NCBI GenBank assembly: GCA_963771985.1
Contig: CAVYVO010000018.1
Location: 124,001-188,000 of the forward strand
Direction: 5' to 3'
Length of the DNA: 64,000 nt
Source of the DNA: Trebonia sp963771985
GTDB taxonomy: Bacteria > Actinomycetota > Actinomycetes > Streptosporangiales > Streptosporangiaceae
Shown here: positions 18,111 to 25,964 of the stretch, one piece after another
Position numbering within the stretch: the first letter of the stretch is position 1
How the letters are laid out: every line of letters begins with the position of its first letter
Translations under genes and position numbers: made by a program
The notes under the pieces: generated by a model
The model's input: the letters and a program-made list of their open reading frames with translations, nothing else
Database searches by the model: none
What the model was told of the DNA's origin: nothing

Positions 18111-20129
18111 ATGAACCGGCTGAAGACAGCGACCAGTCCCTATCTGCTGCAGCACGCCGACAACCCGGTCGACTGGTGGCCGTGGAGCGACGAGGCGTTC
18201 GCGGAGGCGCGGCGGCGGGACGTGCCGGTGATGCTGTCGGTCGGGTACGCGGCGTGCCACTGGTGCCACGTGATGGCGCACGAGTCGTTCGAGGACCCGG
18301 CGACGGCCGCCGTCGTCAACGACAACGTCGTCGCGATCAAGGTGGACCGCGAGGAGCGGCCCGACATCGACGCCGTCTACATGGCCGCGACCCAGGCGAT
18401 GACCGGCCAGGGGGGCTGGCCGATGACCGTCTTCATGACGCCCGACGGCGATCCCTTCTACTGCGGCACGTACTTCCCCCGCGCGCAGTTCACGAGGCTG
18501 GTGGCTGCGGTGGCCCGTGCCTGGCAGCAGGATAGGAAAGAAGTAAACAATCAGGCGGAACGCATCTCGCTGGCTCTGGCGGAGAATGCCTCGGCCCTGT
18601 CCGGGCTGGGCGCCGAGGCGGGCGGTCTCGCCCTGGCGGAGGTCACGTCCGAGGCGGTGGCCGGGCTGGCGGACAGCTTCGACCAGGCGAACGGCGGCTT
18701 CGGCGGGGCGCCCAAGTTCCCGGCGTCGATGGTGCTCGAGTTCCTGCTGCGGCACCACGCCCGCACCGGGTCGGCCGGCGCCTTGTCGCTGGCCGAGCGG
18801 ACCTGCGCGGCGATGGCGCGCGGCGGCATCTACGACCAGCTCGGCGGCGGGTTCGCCCGGTACAGCGTGGACGCGGCCTGGGTGGTGCCGCACTTCGAGA
18901 AGATGCTGTACGACAACGCGCTGCTCGCCCGCGTCTACGCGCACCTGTGGGTGTGCACCGGATCCGCGCTGGCGCGCCGGGTCGCCGAGGAGACCTGCGA
19001 CTTCATGCTGCGGGAGCTGCGGACGGCCGACGGCGGGTTCGCCGCGTCGCTGGACGCCGACAGCGACGGTGCCGAGGGCGCGTTCTACGTGTGGACGCCT
19101 GACCAGCTCCGCGAGGTGCTCGGGAAGGAGGACGCGGCGTTCGCCGCCGAGGTGTTCGGCGTGACGAGGGCAGGCACGTTCGAGCAAGGCGCCTCGGTGC
19201 TGCAGCGGCGCGCGGACCCGGCCGATCACGAGCGGCTGGACCGGATCCGCGGGGAACTGCTGGCCGCCAGGGAAGGGCGGCCCCGCCCCGCGCGCGACGA
19301 CAAGGTCGTGGCCGCGTGGAACGGCATGGCGATCGCCGCGTTCGCCGAGGCCGGGCTGCTCTTCGACCGGCCCGACTTCAGCGCCGCGGCGGGGGACGCC
19401 GCTGAGCTGCTGGCGAGTGTGCATATCGGGGACGGGCGGATCGCGCGGACGTCGCGGGACGGGCTGGCGGGGCCGAGCGCCGGGCTGCTCGAGGACTACG
19501 CCTGCGTGGCGTCGGGGCTGCTCGTGCTCTACGGGATGACCGGTGCCGAGCGGTGGGCGCGGGTCGCCGGGTCGCTGCTCGACACCGTGCTGGCCGGGTT
19601 CGGCGACGACGCTGGCGGCTTCTACGACACGGCGGCCGACGGCGAGCGGCTGATCTTCCGGCCCGCCGACCCCGCCGACGGCGCCACCCCGTCGGGCGCG
19701 TTCGCCGCGGCGGACGCGCTGCTCAGCTACGGCGCGCTCAGCGGCTCCGCGCGGCACAGGGACGCCGCGGTCGCCGCGCTGCGCGTGCTGCCGCCGATCG
19801 CGTCCCGCTACCCGCGGGCCGGGGGGACGGGCCTTTCCGTCGCCGAGGCGCTGCTGACCGGTCCCGCCGAGATCGCGATCGTCGGCCCGGGCGACGACAC
19901 GCGCACCCTCGACCTGATTCGCGCCGGGCTGCACGCCGCACCGCCCGGCGCGGTGTTCGCGCTCGGCCCGGGGACGGGCGAGCCGGCGGTGCCGCTGCTG
20001 GCCGGGCGCGTACTCGTCCTGGGCGGCCCGTCGGCGTACGTATGCCGCGGATTCACCTGCCAGGCCCCGGTTACCAGCACAAGTGCGTTGCGTGAAGCTT
20101 TGCTGCCCGACTGGACGAATGACCGATAA
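18111..20129 (+). CDS. DUF255 / thioredoxin-domain protein (YyaL/SPATA20-like)
   Basis: 672 residues. The N-terminal thioredoxin-like domain starts SPYLLQHADNPVDW and has the hallmark CHWCHVM motif (about residues 47-53), then GGWPMTVFMTPDG. The rest is an alpha/alpha-barrel glycosidase-like region (GGGFARYSVDAAWVVPHFEKM, DNALLARVY). The family is conserved from bacteria to man and its biochemical role is not settled. Full length. Overlaps the next gene start by 11 bp if ATG 20119 is used there. Confidence 0.9.
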   Translation: MNRLKTATSPYLLQHADNPVDWWPWSDEAFAEARRRDVPVMLSVGYAACHWCHVMAHESFEDPATAAVVNDNVVAIKVDREERPDIDAVYMAATQAMTGQGGWPMTVFMTPDGDPFYCGTYFPRAQFTRLVAAVARAWQQDRKEVNNQAERISLALAENASALSGLGAEAGGLALAEVTSEAVAGLADSFDQANGGFGGAPKFPASMVLEFLLRHHARTGSAGALSLAERTCAAMARGGIYDQLGGGFARYSVDAAWVVPHFEKMLYDNALLARVYAHLWVCTGSALARRVAEETCDFMLRELRTADGGFAASLDADSDGAEGAFYVWTPDQLREVLGKEDAAFAAEVFGVTRAGTFEQGASVLQRRADPADHERLDRIRGELLAAREGRPRPARDDKVVAAWNGMAIAAFAEAGLLFDRPDFSAAAGDAAELLASVHIGDGRIARTSRDGLAGPSAGLLEDYACVASGLLVLYGMTGAERWARVAGSLLDTVLAGFGDDAGGFYDTAADGERLIFRPADPADGATPSGAFAAADALLSYGALSGSARHRDAAVAALRVLPPIASRYPRAGGTGLSVAEALLTGPAEIAIVGPGDDTRTLDLIRAGLHAAPPGAVFALGPGTGEPAVPLLAGRVLVLGGPSAYVCRGFTCQAPVTSTSALREALLPDWTNDR

Positions 20130-21498
20130 TTACGGCATTGTTGGGTCTGTGCACCTGACCGATGGGGGCCCGCGCCTGCGGCGTGCGATCAGGCGCGTCG
20201 CGTCGCGGCGCCTCCTGCCCGTAACCGTCGCCGCGGTAGCGGCGCTCGGCACCCTCGCCGGGGTGCTGGTCGCGGTGCTCAGCAGCGCGCCGCGCGGCGG
20301 GCTGGCCTCCGCTCCCGGTTCGGTGCCTTTCGCGTCCGGCCTGCCCAAGGTCCGGCCGACCACCGGCGACTCGCCGGTCCTGCCGGGGCTGACCCTGGGA
20401 GTGGGCGCGCACCTCCTGCCGGGCTCGGCCGTGCCGGCCGCCCGGCTGACCGCGGCGCACCCGCCCGCGGTGGCCCCGCTGCGCCGCACGCTCCAGGCTG
20501 ACCTGCTCGTCGTGGCTCCGTTCTCCCTGTCGGCGAGGTTCGCGGCCGCGGTGTCCCGGCTGCCCGGAGTCACCGCCAGCGAGCGGATCGAGGCGGTGCG
20601 GATGCGGATCAACGGGTCGTACACGTCGGTCCTCGGGGTCGACCCGTCGGTGTTCCGGACGTTCGCCGCGCGGCCGACCGGTGCCTCGGACGCCGTGTGG
20701 CAGGGCGTGGCGGGCGGTGGGATCGCCGTCTCCTACACGATGGGCAAGCTGGACAAGCTCCCGCTGGGCGGCACCGTCGTGGCCATCGGGCGCAGCACAC
20801 GGCGGCTGCGCGTCGTGGCGTTCGGCACGATGGGCATCGGCGGCGTGAACGCGGTGGTCTCCGACGCGGTCGCCCGTTCGCTGGGCGCGCCGTCCGGCAA
20901 CGCGATCGTGATCAGCACCGATAGCAGCGACTTCACCGCCGTCGCGGCCGCCGTCGGGCGGCTGGCTCCGAAGGGGGCCAGCGTCGAGCAGCTGGTTTCG
21001 CTGGTCAGCGTCGCCTCGGACGGCGGCGCGACCGAGGTGAACGGCACGGGCATGGCGGGTGCCGGGTCCGCCACGGGAGGCGGCGTCCCCGCCGCCCAGC
21101 TCGACACCGTGTTGCGTGCGGCGATGAGCCGCCAGGGGATGCCGTACGTCTGGGGTGGGGACGGTCCCACGACGTTCGACTGCTCCGGCCTCGTCCAGTG
21201 GTCGTTCGCGCAGGCCGGCATCACGATGCCGCGCGTCGCCGCCGACCAGGCCCTGGCCGGCCCGGCCGTGCCGGTCAGCCAACTCCAGCCGGGCGACCTG
21301 CTCTTCTACCACACCGATCCCACTGACCCCACATACATCTCGCACGTAGCGATGTACCTGGGGAACGGCTGGATGATCCAGGCGCCTGAGCCGGGCAAGG
21401 ACGTCGAGGTCGTGCCCGCCGATTTCGGCGCGGAGTTCGCGGGCGCCATCCGCGTGAACGTGGCCCAGGCCGCCGCGGTAGCCGCCCAGGTCGCCTAG
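20119..21498 (+). CDS. Membrane-anchored protein with MacB/FtsX-like extracellular region and NlpC/P60 peptidase
   Basis: 459 residues. One N-terminal membrane segment (LLPVTVAAVAALGTLAGVLV) is followed by a region resembling the periplasmic core domain of MacB/FtsX-type permeases (about 120-285: VTASERIEAVRMRINGSYTS, GGIAVSYTMGKLDKLPLGG). The C-terminal NlpC/P60 cysteine peptidase has Cys355 in TFDCSGLVQW, His409 in YISHVAMYLG and a Gln in IQAPEPG as likely third residue. It should cut stem peptides in peptidoglycan. The start is uncertain: ATG 20119 overlaps the upstream gene, GTG 20149 is possible. Confidence 0.8.
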   Translation: MTDNYGIVGSVHLTDGGPRLRRAIRRVASRRLLPVTVAAVAALGTLAGVLVAVLSSAPRGGLASAPGSVPFASGLPKVRPTTGDSPVLPGLTLGVGAHLLPGSAVPAARLTAAHPPAVAPLRRTLQADLLVVAPFSLSARFAAAVSRLPGVTASERIEAVRMRINGSYTSVLGVDPSVFRTFAARPTGASDAVWQGVAGGGIAVSYTMGKLDKLPLGGTVVAIGRSTRRLRVVAFGTMGIGGVNAVVSDAVARSLGAPSGNAIVISTDSSDFTAVAAAVGRLAPKGASVEQLVSLVSVASDGGATEVNGTGMAGAGSATGGGVPAAQLDTVLRAAMSRQGMPYVWGGDGPTTFDCSGLVQWSFAQAGITMPRVAADQALAGPAVPVSQLQPGDLLFYHTDPTDPTYISHVAMYLGNGWMIQAPEPGKDVEVVPADFGAEFAGAIRVNVAQAAAVAAQVA

Positions 21499-21545
21499 GG
21501 CCGCATCCGGTATCCTGCCGCAGGTTGACCGCGTCCGCTGTGGGC

Positions 21546-21559
21546 GTAATCATGATTAC
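21546..21559. promoter_or_regulatory. 14-bp perfect palindrome touching a start codon
   Basis: GTAATCATGATTAC is a perfect palindrome ending one base before ATG 21560. It could be an autoregulatory operator for the downstream gene, whose C-terminal part has a ribbon-helix-helix-like stretch, or it could place the true start at 21602. Confidence 0.45.
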
Positions 21560-22132
21560 ATGAGTACACGGCAGGCGGCCGATGACCGTGAGAGTGACAG
21601 CATGACAGGCGGCGGGATCGGCGAGGAGGTGCGGGGCTGGTTCGCTGGGCGGTTGCCCGGCGACTGGTTCAGCGAGCCTGCTGAGGTGGTGGTCGACCGG
21701 GAGGAGATCACCGTCGTCGGGACGCTTCCCGAGCCGGAGGCGGGCAGGGGAGGCGCCGAAGCCGAGCGGGCCGCGGCTGCCGATGACCGGATCAAGCGGT
21801 TCCGCGAGGACACCCGCGCGCGGCGCATCGAGATCGCGCGCGAAGCCGAGCACCGGTTCCGGCGCAAAGTCGCGTGGGGAGCGCGCTGCGACGGGCGCGG
21901 TGAGATGTTCACCACACTGTCCGTACCGGTGATGACCCGGCTGCGGCAGTCCGAGCGGCGCGTGCTCGACACCTTGGTGGACGCCGGGGTCGCCCGCAGC
22001 CGCAGCGACGCGCTCGCGTGGTGCGTCCGGCTCACCGGTGAGCATGCCGACGCCTGGCTGACCGAGTTGCGCGACGCGCTGCGCCGTGTCGAGGAGGTGC
22101 GAGCCCAGGGCCCGACCGGAGGCGGTTCCTGA
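21560..22132 (+). CDS. Conserved-looking hypothetical protein with a possible RHH-like segment
   Basis: 190 residues, charged and without membrane segments. An acidic N-terminal half (EEVRGWFAGRLPGDWF, VVVDREEITVVGTLPEPE) is followed by a basic helix (RIKRFREDTRARRIEIAREA) and a C-terminal stretch RRVLDTLVDAGVARSRSDAL that resembles RHH-type regulators, where SRSDAL normally starts a helix. Function is unknown. ATG 21560 would be leaderless; ATG 21602 has GAGAG upstream and is equally plausible. Located between the NlpC/P60 gene and the prenyltransferase. Confidence 0.6.
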   Translation: MSTRQAADDRESDSMTGGGIGEEVRGWFAGRLPGDWFSEPAEVVVDREEITVVGTLPEPEAGRGGAEAERAAAADDRIKRFREDTRARRIEIAREAEHRFRRKVAWGARCDGRGEMFTTLSVPVMTRLRQSERRVLDTLVDAGVARSRSDALAWCVRLTGEHADAWLTELRDALRRVEEVRAQGPTGGGS

Positions 22133-22281
22133 CGCCGGATGACGCCCGGGTAAACCCTGGCTGACTCCTCGCTGAGCGCGGCCCCTGAGTGGCCACCCGG
22201 AGTTCTCCCAGTCGGATACGGTGACTAGGGATGATCAACGTGGTGAGCTCGGGCGCGGGAAACTGCGAGGAAGGTCGGTTC

Positions 22282-23043
22282 ATGGGATTTCGCGACCTGG
22301 CGTACCGGCTGTACGAGCGCAGGCTCGAAGCCTCCCTGTCAGGTAAGGCGATACCGCGGCACGTCGGCGTGATGTGCGACGGCAACCGGCGCTGGGCGAG
22401 GTCGGCCGGCCACACCGATGTCAGCAAGGGCCACCGCAAGGGCGCTGACAAGATCTTCGAGCTGCTGCAGTGGTGCAAGCAGTCCGGCGTCGAAGTGGTC
22501 ACGCTGTGGCTGCTGTCCACGGACAACCTCACCCGCCCCAGGCAGGAGCTCGACCCGCTGCTGTCCATCATCGAGGACACGGTGAACGGCCTGGTGGAGG
22601 AGGGCTGGCACCTGAACCCCATGGGCGCGCTCGACCTGCTGCCAGACCACACCGCGCGCACTCTCAAGCACGCGGCCGAGGTCACCAGCCACAACCCCGG
22701 CCTGCTCGTCAACGTCGCGGTCGGCTACGGAGGGCGCCGGGAGATCGCCAACGCCGTCCGGTCGATGCTCATCGACCACGCGAGCAAGGGCACGACGATC
22801 GAGCAGCTTGCCGAGGTGCTCGACGTGGAGCACATCGCCGAGCACCTGTACACGGCGGGCCAGCCGGACCCGGACCTGGTGATCCGTACCAGCGGCGAGC
22901 AGCGGCTCGGCGGGTTCCTGCTGTGGCAGTCCACGCACTCGGAGTTCTACTTCTGCGACGCATATTGGCCCGCTTTCCGCAAAGTGGACTTTTTGCGGGC
23001 GCTTCGCTCATATTCCGAACGTAACCGTAGGTTTGGCGCATAA
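22282..23043 (+). CDS. Short-chain isoprenyl transferase (cis-prenyltransferase, Rv1086-like)
   Basis: 253 residues. The family motifs are all present: VGVMCDGNRRWARSAG (catalytic Asp and phosphate-binding Arg), TLWLLSTDNLTRP, NVAVGYGGRREI and DLVIRTSGEQRLGGFLLWQS. It condenses isopentenyl diphosphate onto a short allylic diphosphate, giving Z,E-farnesyl or longer polyprenyl products used for cell-wall lipid carriers. The sequence closely resembles the mycobacterial Z-farnesyl diphosphate synthase, so it may make the short product rather than C50/C55. ATG 22282 has AGGAAGG 7 nt upstream; an in-frame ATG at 22231 follows a TACGGT hexamer. Confidence 0.9.
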   Translation: MGFRDLAYRLYERRLEASLSGKAIPRHVGVMCDGNRRWARSAGHTDVSKGHRKGADKIFELLQWCKQSGVEVVTLWLLSTDNLTRPRQELDPLLSIIEDTVNGLVEEGWHLNPMGALDLLPDHTARTLKHAAEVTSHNPGLLVNVAVGYGGRREIANAVRSMLIDHASKGTTIEQLAEVLDVEHIAEHLYTAGQPDPDLVIRTSGEQRLGGFLLWQSTHSEFYFCDAYWPAFRKVDFLRALRSYSERNRRFGA

Positions 23044-23291
23044 CCTGCTGAGATATCGCGGCTGGGTACTTTATCCCGATCGCGATCGCGGGTACCTTCA
23101 TAAGTGGCGGGCGGCTCTCCAGGTCGCCCCCGCGGGAGGCCCCCTGACGTCTCGTTGTGCGACGCGAGGGCCGGCGCGGCCCTCGATGGCGGGCAGCCCC
23201 GGTCCATCCGACACGTCACCCCGGAGGACCCGGGGAAGGCGTGTCCTGTCCGCGGCGCCGGCCCCAGCGCCGGCCGCCCAGGGGAGTATGC

Positions 23292-24593
23292 GTGGCCAAC
23301 TCTGTGCACCGTACCTACGTCCTCGACACGAGCGTCTTGCTCGCCGACCCGGCCGCTTTCACGAGATTCGACGAACATCACGTCGTACTGCCGGTCGTGG
23401 TCATCACCGAGCTTGAGGCGAAGCGTCATCATCCTGAGCTGGGGTATTTCGCCCGCCAGGCCCTCCGGTACCTCGACGACCTCCGGGTCAGGCACGGGCG
23501 CCTGGACACTGAGCTTCCGATCGGAGAACTCGGCGGCACCGCGCGGGTAGAGCTCAACCACATCGACGCGCAGGTCCTCCCGGCCGGGTTCCGGCTCGGG
23601 GACAACGACACGCGGATCCTGTCGGTAGCGCGCAGCCTCGCCGACGAAGGTCACGATGTGGTCCTGGTCAGCAAGGACCTGCCGATGCGTGTCAAGGCGG
23701 CGTCCATTGGCCTCGAGGCTCAAGAGTACCGGGCCGAGCTTCCAGTCGACTCCGGCTGGACGGGCATGGCGGAGCTCTCCGTCACCAGCGGCGAAGTAGA
23801 GGAACTGTACGAGCACGGCGTGCTTGACTGCGAGGTCGCGCGCGACTACCCCTGCCACACCGGCCTGGTGCTGCACACCGGCAGCGCCAGCGCCCTCGCC
23901 CGGGTCCGCCCGGACAAGAAGATCCAGCTGGTGCGCGGTGACCGGGAGGCATTCGGCCTGCACGGGCGCTCCGCCGAGCAGCGTATCGCCCTCGACCTGC
24001 TCCTCGATCCCGAGATCGGCATCGTGTCGCTCGGCGGCCGCGCCGGGACCGGCAAGTCGGCCCTCGCGCTCTGCGCCGGCCTTGAGGCGGTCATGGAACG
24101 CCGCCAGCACCGCAAGGTCATCGTCTTCCGCCCGCTGTACGCCGTCGGCGGCCAGGAACTCGGCTACCTGCCCGGGTCCGAGGCGGACAAGATGAACCCG
24201 TGGGCGCAGGCGGTCTACGACACCCTGTCCGCGGTCACCACCCAGGACGTGATCGACGAGGTGCTCGCCCGCGACATGTTCGAGGTGCTGCCGCTGACGC
24301 ACATCCGCGGCCGGTCGCTGCACGACGCGTTCGTGATCGTGGACGAGGCGCAGTCGCTGGAGCGCGGCGTGCTGCTCACCGTCCTCTCCCGGATCGGCAC
24401 CGACTCCCGCGTGGTGCTCACGCACGACATCGCGCAGCGCGACAACCTGCGCGTCGGCCGCCACGACGGCGTGGTCGCGGTCATCGAGAAGCTGAAGGGC
24501 CACCCGCTCTTCGCCCACGTGACGCTGACCCGCTCCGAGCGGTCCGCGATCGCCGCGCTCGTTACGGACCTCCTGGAGGACACCGCCCTCTAA
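23292..24593 (+). CDS. PhoH family protein with N-terminal PIN domain (PhoH2 type)
   Basis: 433 residues. N-terminal PIN/VapC-like RNase domain (TYVLDTSVLLADP with the first catalytic Asp, VVITELEAKR, DNDTRILSVA) covers about 1-135. The C-terminal PhoH helicase/ATPase domain has Walker A GGRAGTGKSA from residue 248 and Walker B AFVIVDEAQS. PhoH2 proteins act as RNA helicase plus RNase. GTG 23292 is preceded by GGGGAG and gives the usual family start. A 248-bp leader with several GC hairpins, e.g. GAGGGCCG/CGGCCCTC at 23166-23184, lies between this gene and the prenyltransferase. Confidence 0.92.
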   Translation: MANSVHRTYVLDTSVLLADPAAFTRFDEHHVVLPVVVITELEAKRHHPELGYFARQALRYLDDLRVRHGRLDTELPIGELGGTARVELNHIDAQVLPAGFRLGDNDTRILSVARSLADEGHDVVLVSKDLPMRVKAASIGLEAQEYRAELPVDSGWTGMAELSVTSGEVEELYEHGVLDCEVARDYPCHTGLVLHTGSASALARVRPDKKIQLVRGDREAFGLHGRSAEQRIALDLLLDPEIGIVSLGGRAGTGKSALALCAGLEAVMERRQHRKVIVFRPLYAVGGQELGYLPGSEADKMNPWAQAVYDTLSAVTTQDVIDEVLARDMFEVLPLTHIRGRSLHDAFVIVDEAQSLERGVLLTVLSRIGTDSRVVLTHDIAQRDNLRVGRHDGVVAVIEKLKGHPLFAHVTLTRSERSAIAALVTDLLEDTAL

Positions 24594-24608
24594 GACGGAC
24601 CCGTACTA

Positions 24609-24652
24609 CCGCTTGCCCGCTAGCCAGTGGCCGCTGGCCAGTGGGCAAGCGG
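24609..24652. terminator. Nested hairpin after phoH
   Basis: CCGCTTGCCC (24609-24618) pairs with GGGCAAGCGG (24643-24652); inside, GCCAG pairs with CTGGC. There is no T-tract, so it is a factor-dependent terminator or mRNA 3' stabiliser rather than a classical terminator. Its last base overlaps the first unit of the palindromic repeat. Confidence 0.5.
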
Positions 24653-24702
24653 GTCGATTGCGCAGTCGACCAGGCTAGAGCGGGTCGATTGCGCGATCGG
24701 CC
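24652..24702. repeat. Dimeric palindromic intergenic repeat, copy A
   Basis: Two 20-bp units (24652-24671 and 24683-24702) of the type GGTCGATTGCGCAATCGACC, here with one and two changes, start exactly 31 bp apart. The spacer contains CTAGAGC. It lies in the 239-bp gap between phoH and the glycosyltransferase. The same dimer recurs at copy B. Confidence 0.8.
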
Positions 24703-24832
24703 TGTCGGCCGGCGGGGTTCTTCTCGGATTGGGAGACAATTCTGGCCTCGGTTGTCAACTCAGGTTGGCAGCAGCGGAACGCGCTCTGCTGACTTGCGGG
24801 GGATGAGCCCCGCGCCCCGGTAAATTAGCGGT

Positions 24833-25891
24833 GTGTCCACGACGACCACGCTTCCGGCCGTCTCGGTAGTGATGCCGGTCCGTAACGAGGAAAAGCACCT
24901 GGCCGATTCGGTGGCGCGGGTGCTCGAGCAGGATTACCCGGGCGGGTTTGAGCTGGTGCTCGCCATCGGCCCCTCCCGGGACCGGACCGAGCAGATCGCC
25001 CGCGCGCTGGCGGCCAACGACAGCCGGATCACGGTCGTCCCGAACCCGTCGGGGAAGATCGCCTCGGCGATGAACGCCGCCATCAAGGCGGCGCGCCACG
25101 GCGTGATCACCCGGATCGACGGGCATGCCATGCTGCCCGACGGTTACCTGGGGACGGCGGTCCGCACGCTGCTCGAGACGGGCGCCGCGGACGTCGGTGG
25201 CGTGATGGCCGCCGAAGGCGTCACCCCGTTCCAGCGGGCGGTCGCCTGGGCGATGACCTCGCCCGCCGGGGTCGGCGCGGCCGCCAACCACACCGGCGGC
25301 GAGGCCGGCCCCGCCAACACCGTCTACCTCGGGGTATACCGCAGGGAGGCGATCGAGCGGGCGGGCGGCTACGACGAGACCATGATCGTGGCCGAAGACT
25401 GGGAGCTGAACTACCGCATCCGGGCCGGCGGCGGGCTGATCTGGTTCACACCGGAACTGCGGGTCATCTACCGGCCGCGGGCCAACCTGCGGACCCTCGC
25501 GAGGCAGCATTTCCGGTACGGGCGCTGGCGCCGGGTCGTCGCGCGCCGGTACCCCGAAACGGTCAACAGGCGCTACCTCGCGGCGCCGGCCGCCACCGCG
25601 CTGAACGCCGTCGGCTGCGTCCTCGGGATCATCGGGCTCGCCGGTATCGCTGGAGAGGCGCCACCTTCCGTTCGGTATATGGCTTTTGGTTTTGCTATTC
25701 CTCTTGTCTACCTGGCCGGAATCACGGCGGTGGCGGGGGTGTCCGCGCGCGACGTGCCGTTCGCGGTGCGGGCGCGGATACCGCTCGTGCTGGCCACGAT
25801 GCACATGTGCTGGGGGGCCGGCTACCTGAGCAGCCCGCGCAGGCTCGCGTCGGCGCAGCCAGCAGGTCGATTGCGCAATCGACCACAATAG
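24833..25891 (+). CDS. Family 2 glycosyltransferase with C-terminal membrane segments
   Basis: 352 residues. GT-A fold: VSVVMPVRNEEKHL at the start, TRIDGHAMLPDGY (DxH/DxD-like metal site), GGYDETMIVAEDWELNYRIR (acidic catalytic region and ED motif). Two to three hydrophobic segments follow residue 250 (AVGCVLGIIGLAGIAG, MAFGFAIPLVYLAGITAV). It is like succinoglycan or exopolysaccharide GTs that work at the membrane with sugar nucleotides. GTG 24833 follows a TAAATT hexamer by 8 nt, so the mRNA is probably leaderless. Its 3' end overlaps copy B of the palindromic repeat, which encodes part of the last residues. Confidence 0.85.
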   Translation: MSTTTTLPAVSVVMPVRNEEKHLADSVARVLEQDYPGGFELVLAIGPSRDRTEQIARALAANDSRITVVPNPSGKIASAMNAAIKAARHGVITRIDGHAMLPDGYLGTAVRTLLETGAADVGGVMAAEGVTPFQRAVAWAMTSPAGVGAAANHTGGEAGPANTVYLGVYRREAIERAGGYDETMIVAEDWELNYRIRAGGGLIWFTPELRVIYRPRANLRTLARQHFRYGRWRRVVARRYPETVNRRYLAAPAATALNAVGCVLGIIGLAGIAGEAPPSVRYMAFGFAIPLVYLAGITAVAGVSARDVPFAVRARIPLVLATMHMCWGAGYLSSPRRLASAQPAGRLRNRPQ

Positions 25892-25915
25892 AGCAGGTCG
25901 ATTGCGCAATTGGCC
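25865..25915. repeat. Dimeric palindromic repeat, copy B (overlaps the GT stop)
   Basis: Unit 1 (25865-25884) is the perfect palindrome GGTCGATTGCGCAATCGACC and unit 2 (25896-25915) has two changes. The units are again exactly 31 bp apart, with spacer ACAATAGAGCA. Unit 1 lies inside the coding end of the glycosyltransferase. With copy A, the two dimers bracket the gene. Confidence 0.85.
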
Positions 25916-25964
25916 TGCTCCAAATGCGGCGGCCGACCCCGCAGCCCCGGCATAAGATGCGGGA

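Noticed and set aside
24652..25915. 31-bp periodic repeats as a CRISPR array
   Set aside because: Only two units per site, units are palindromic, spacers are short and similar, and no cas gene is present.
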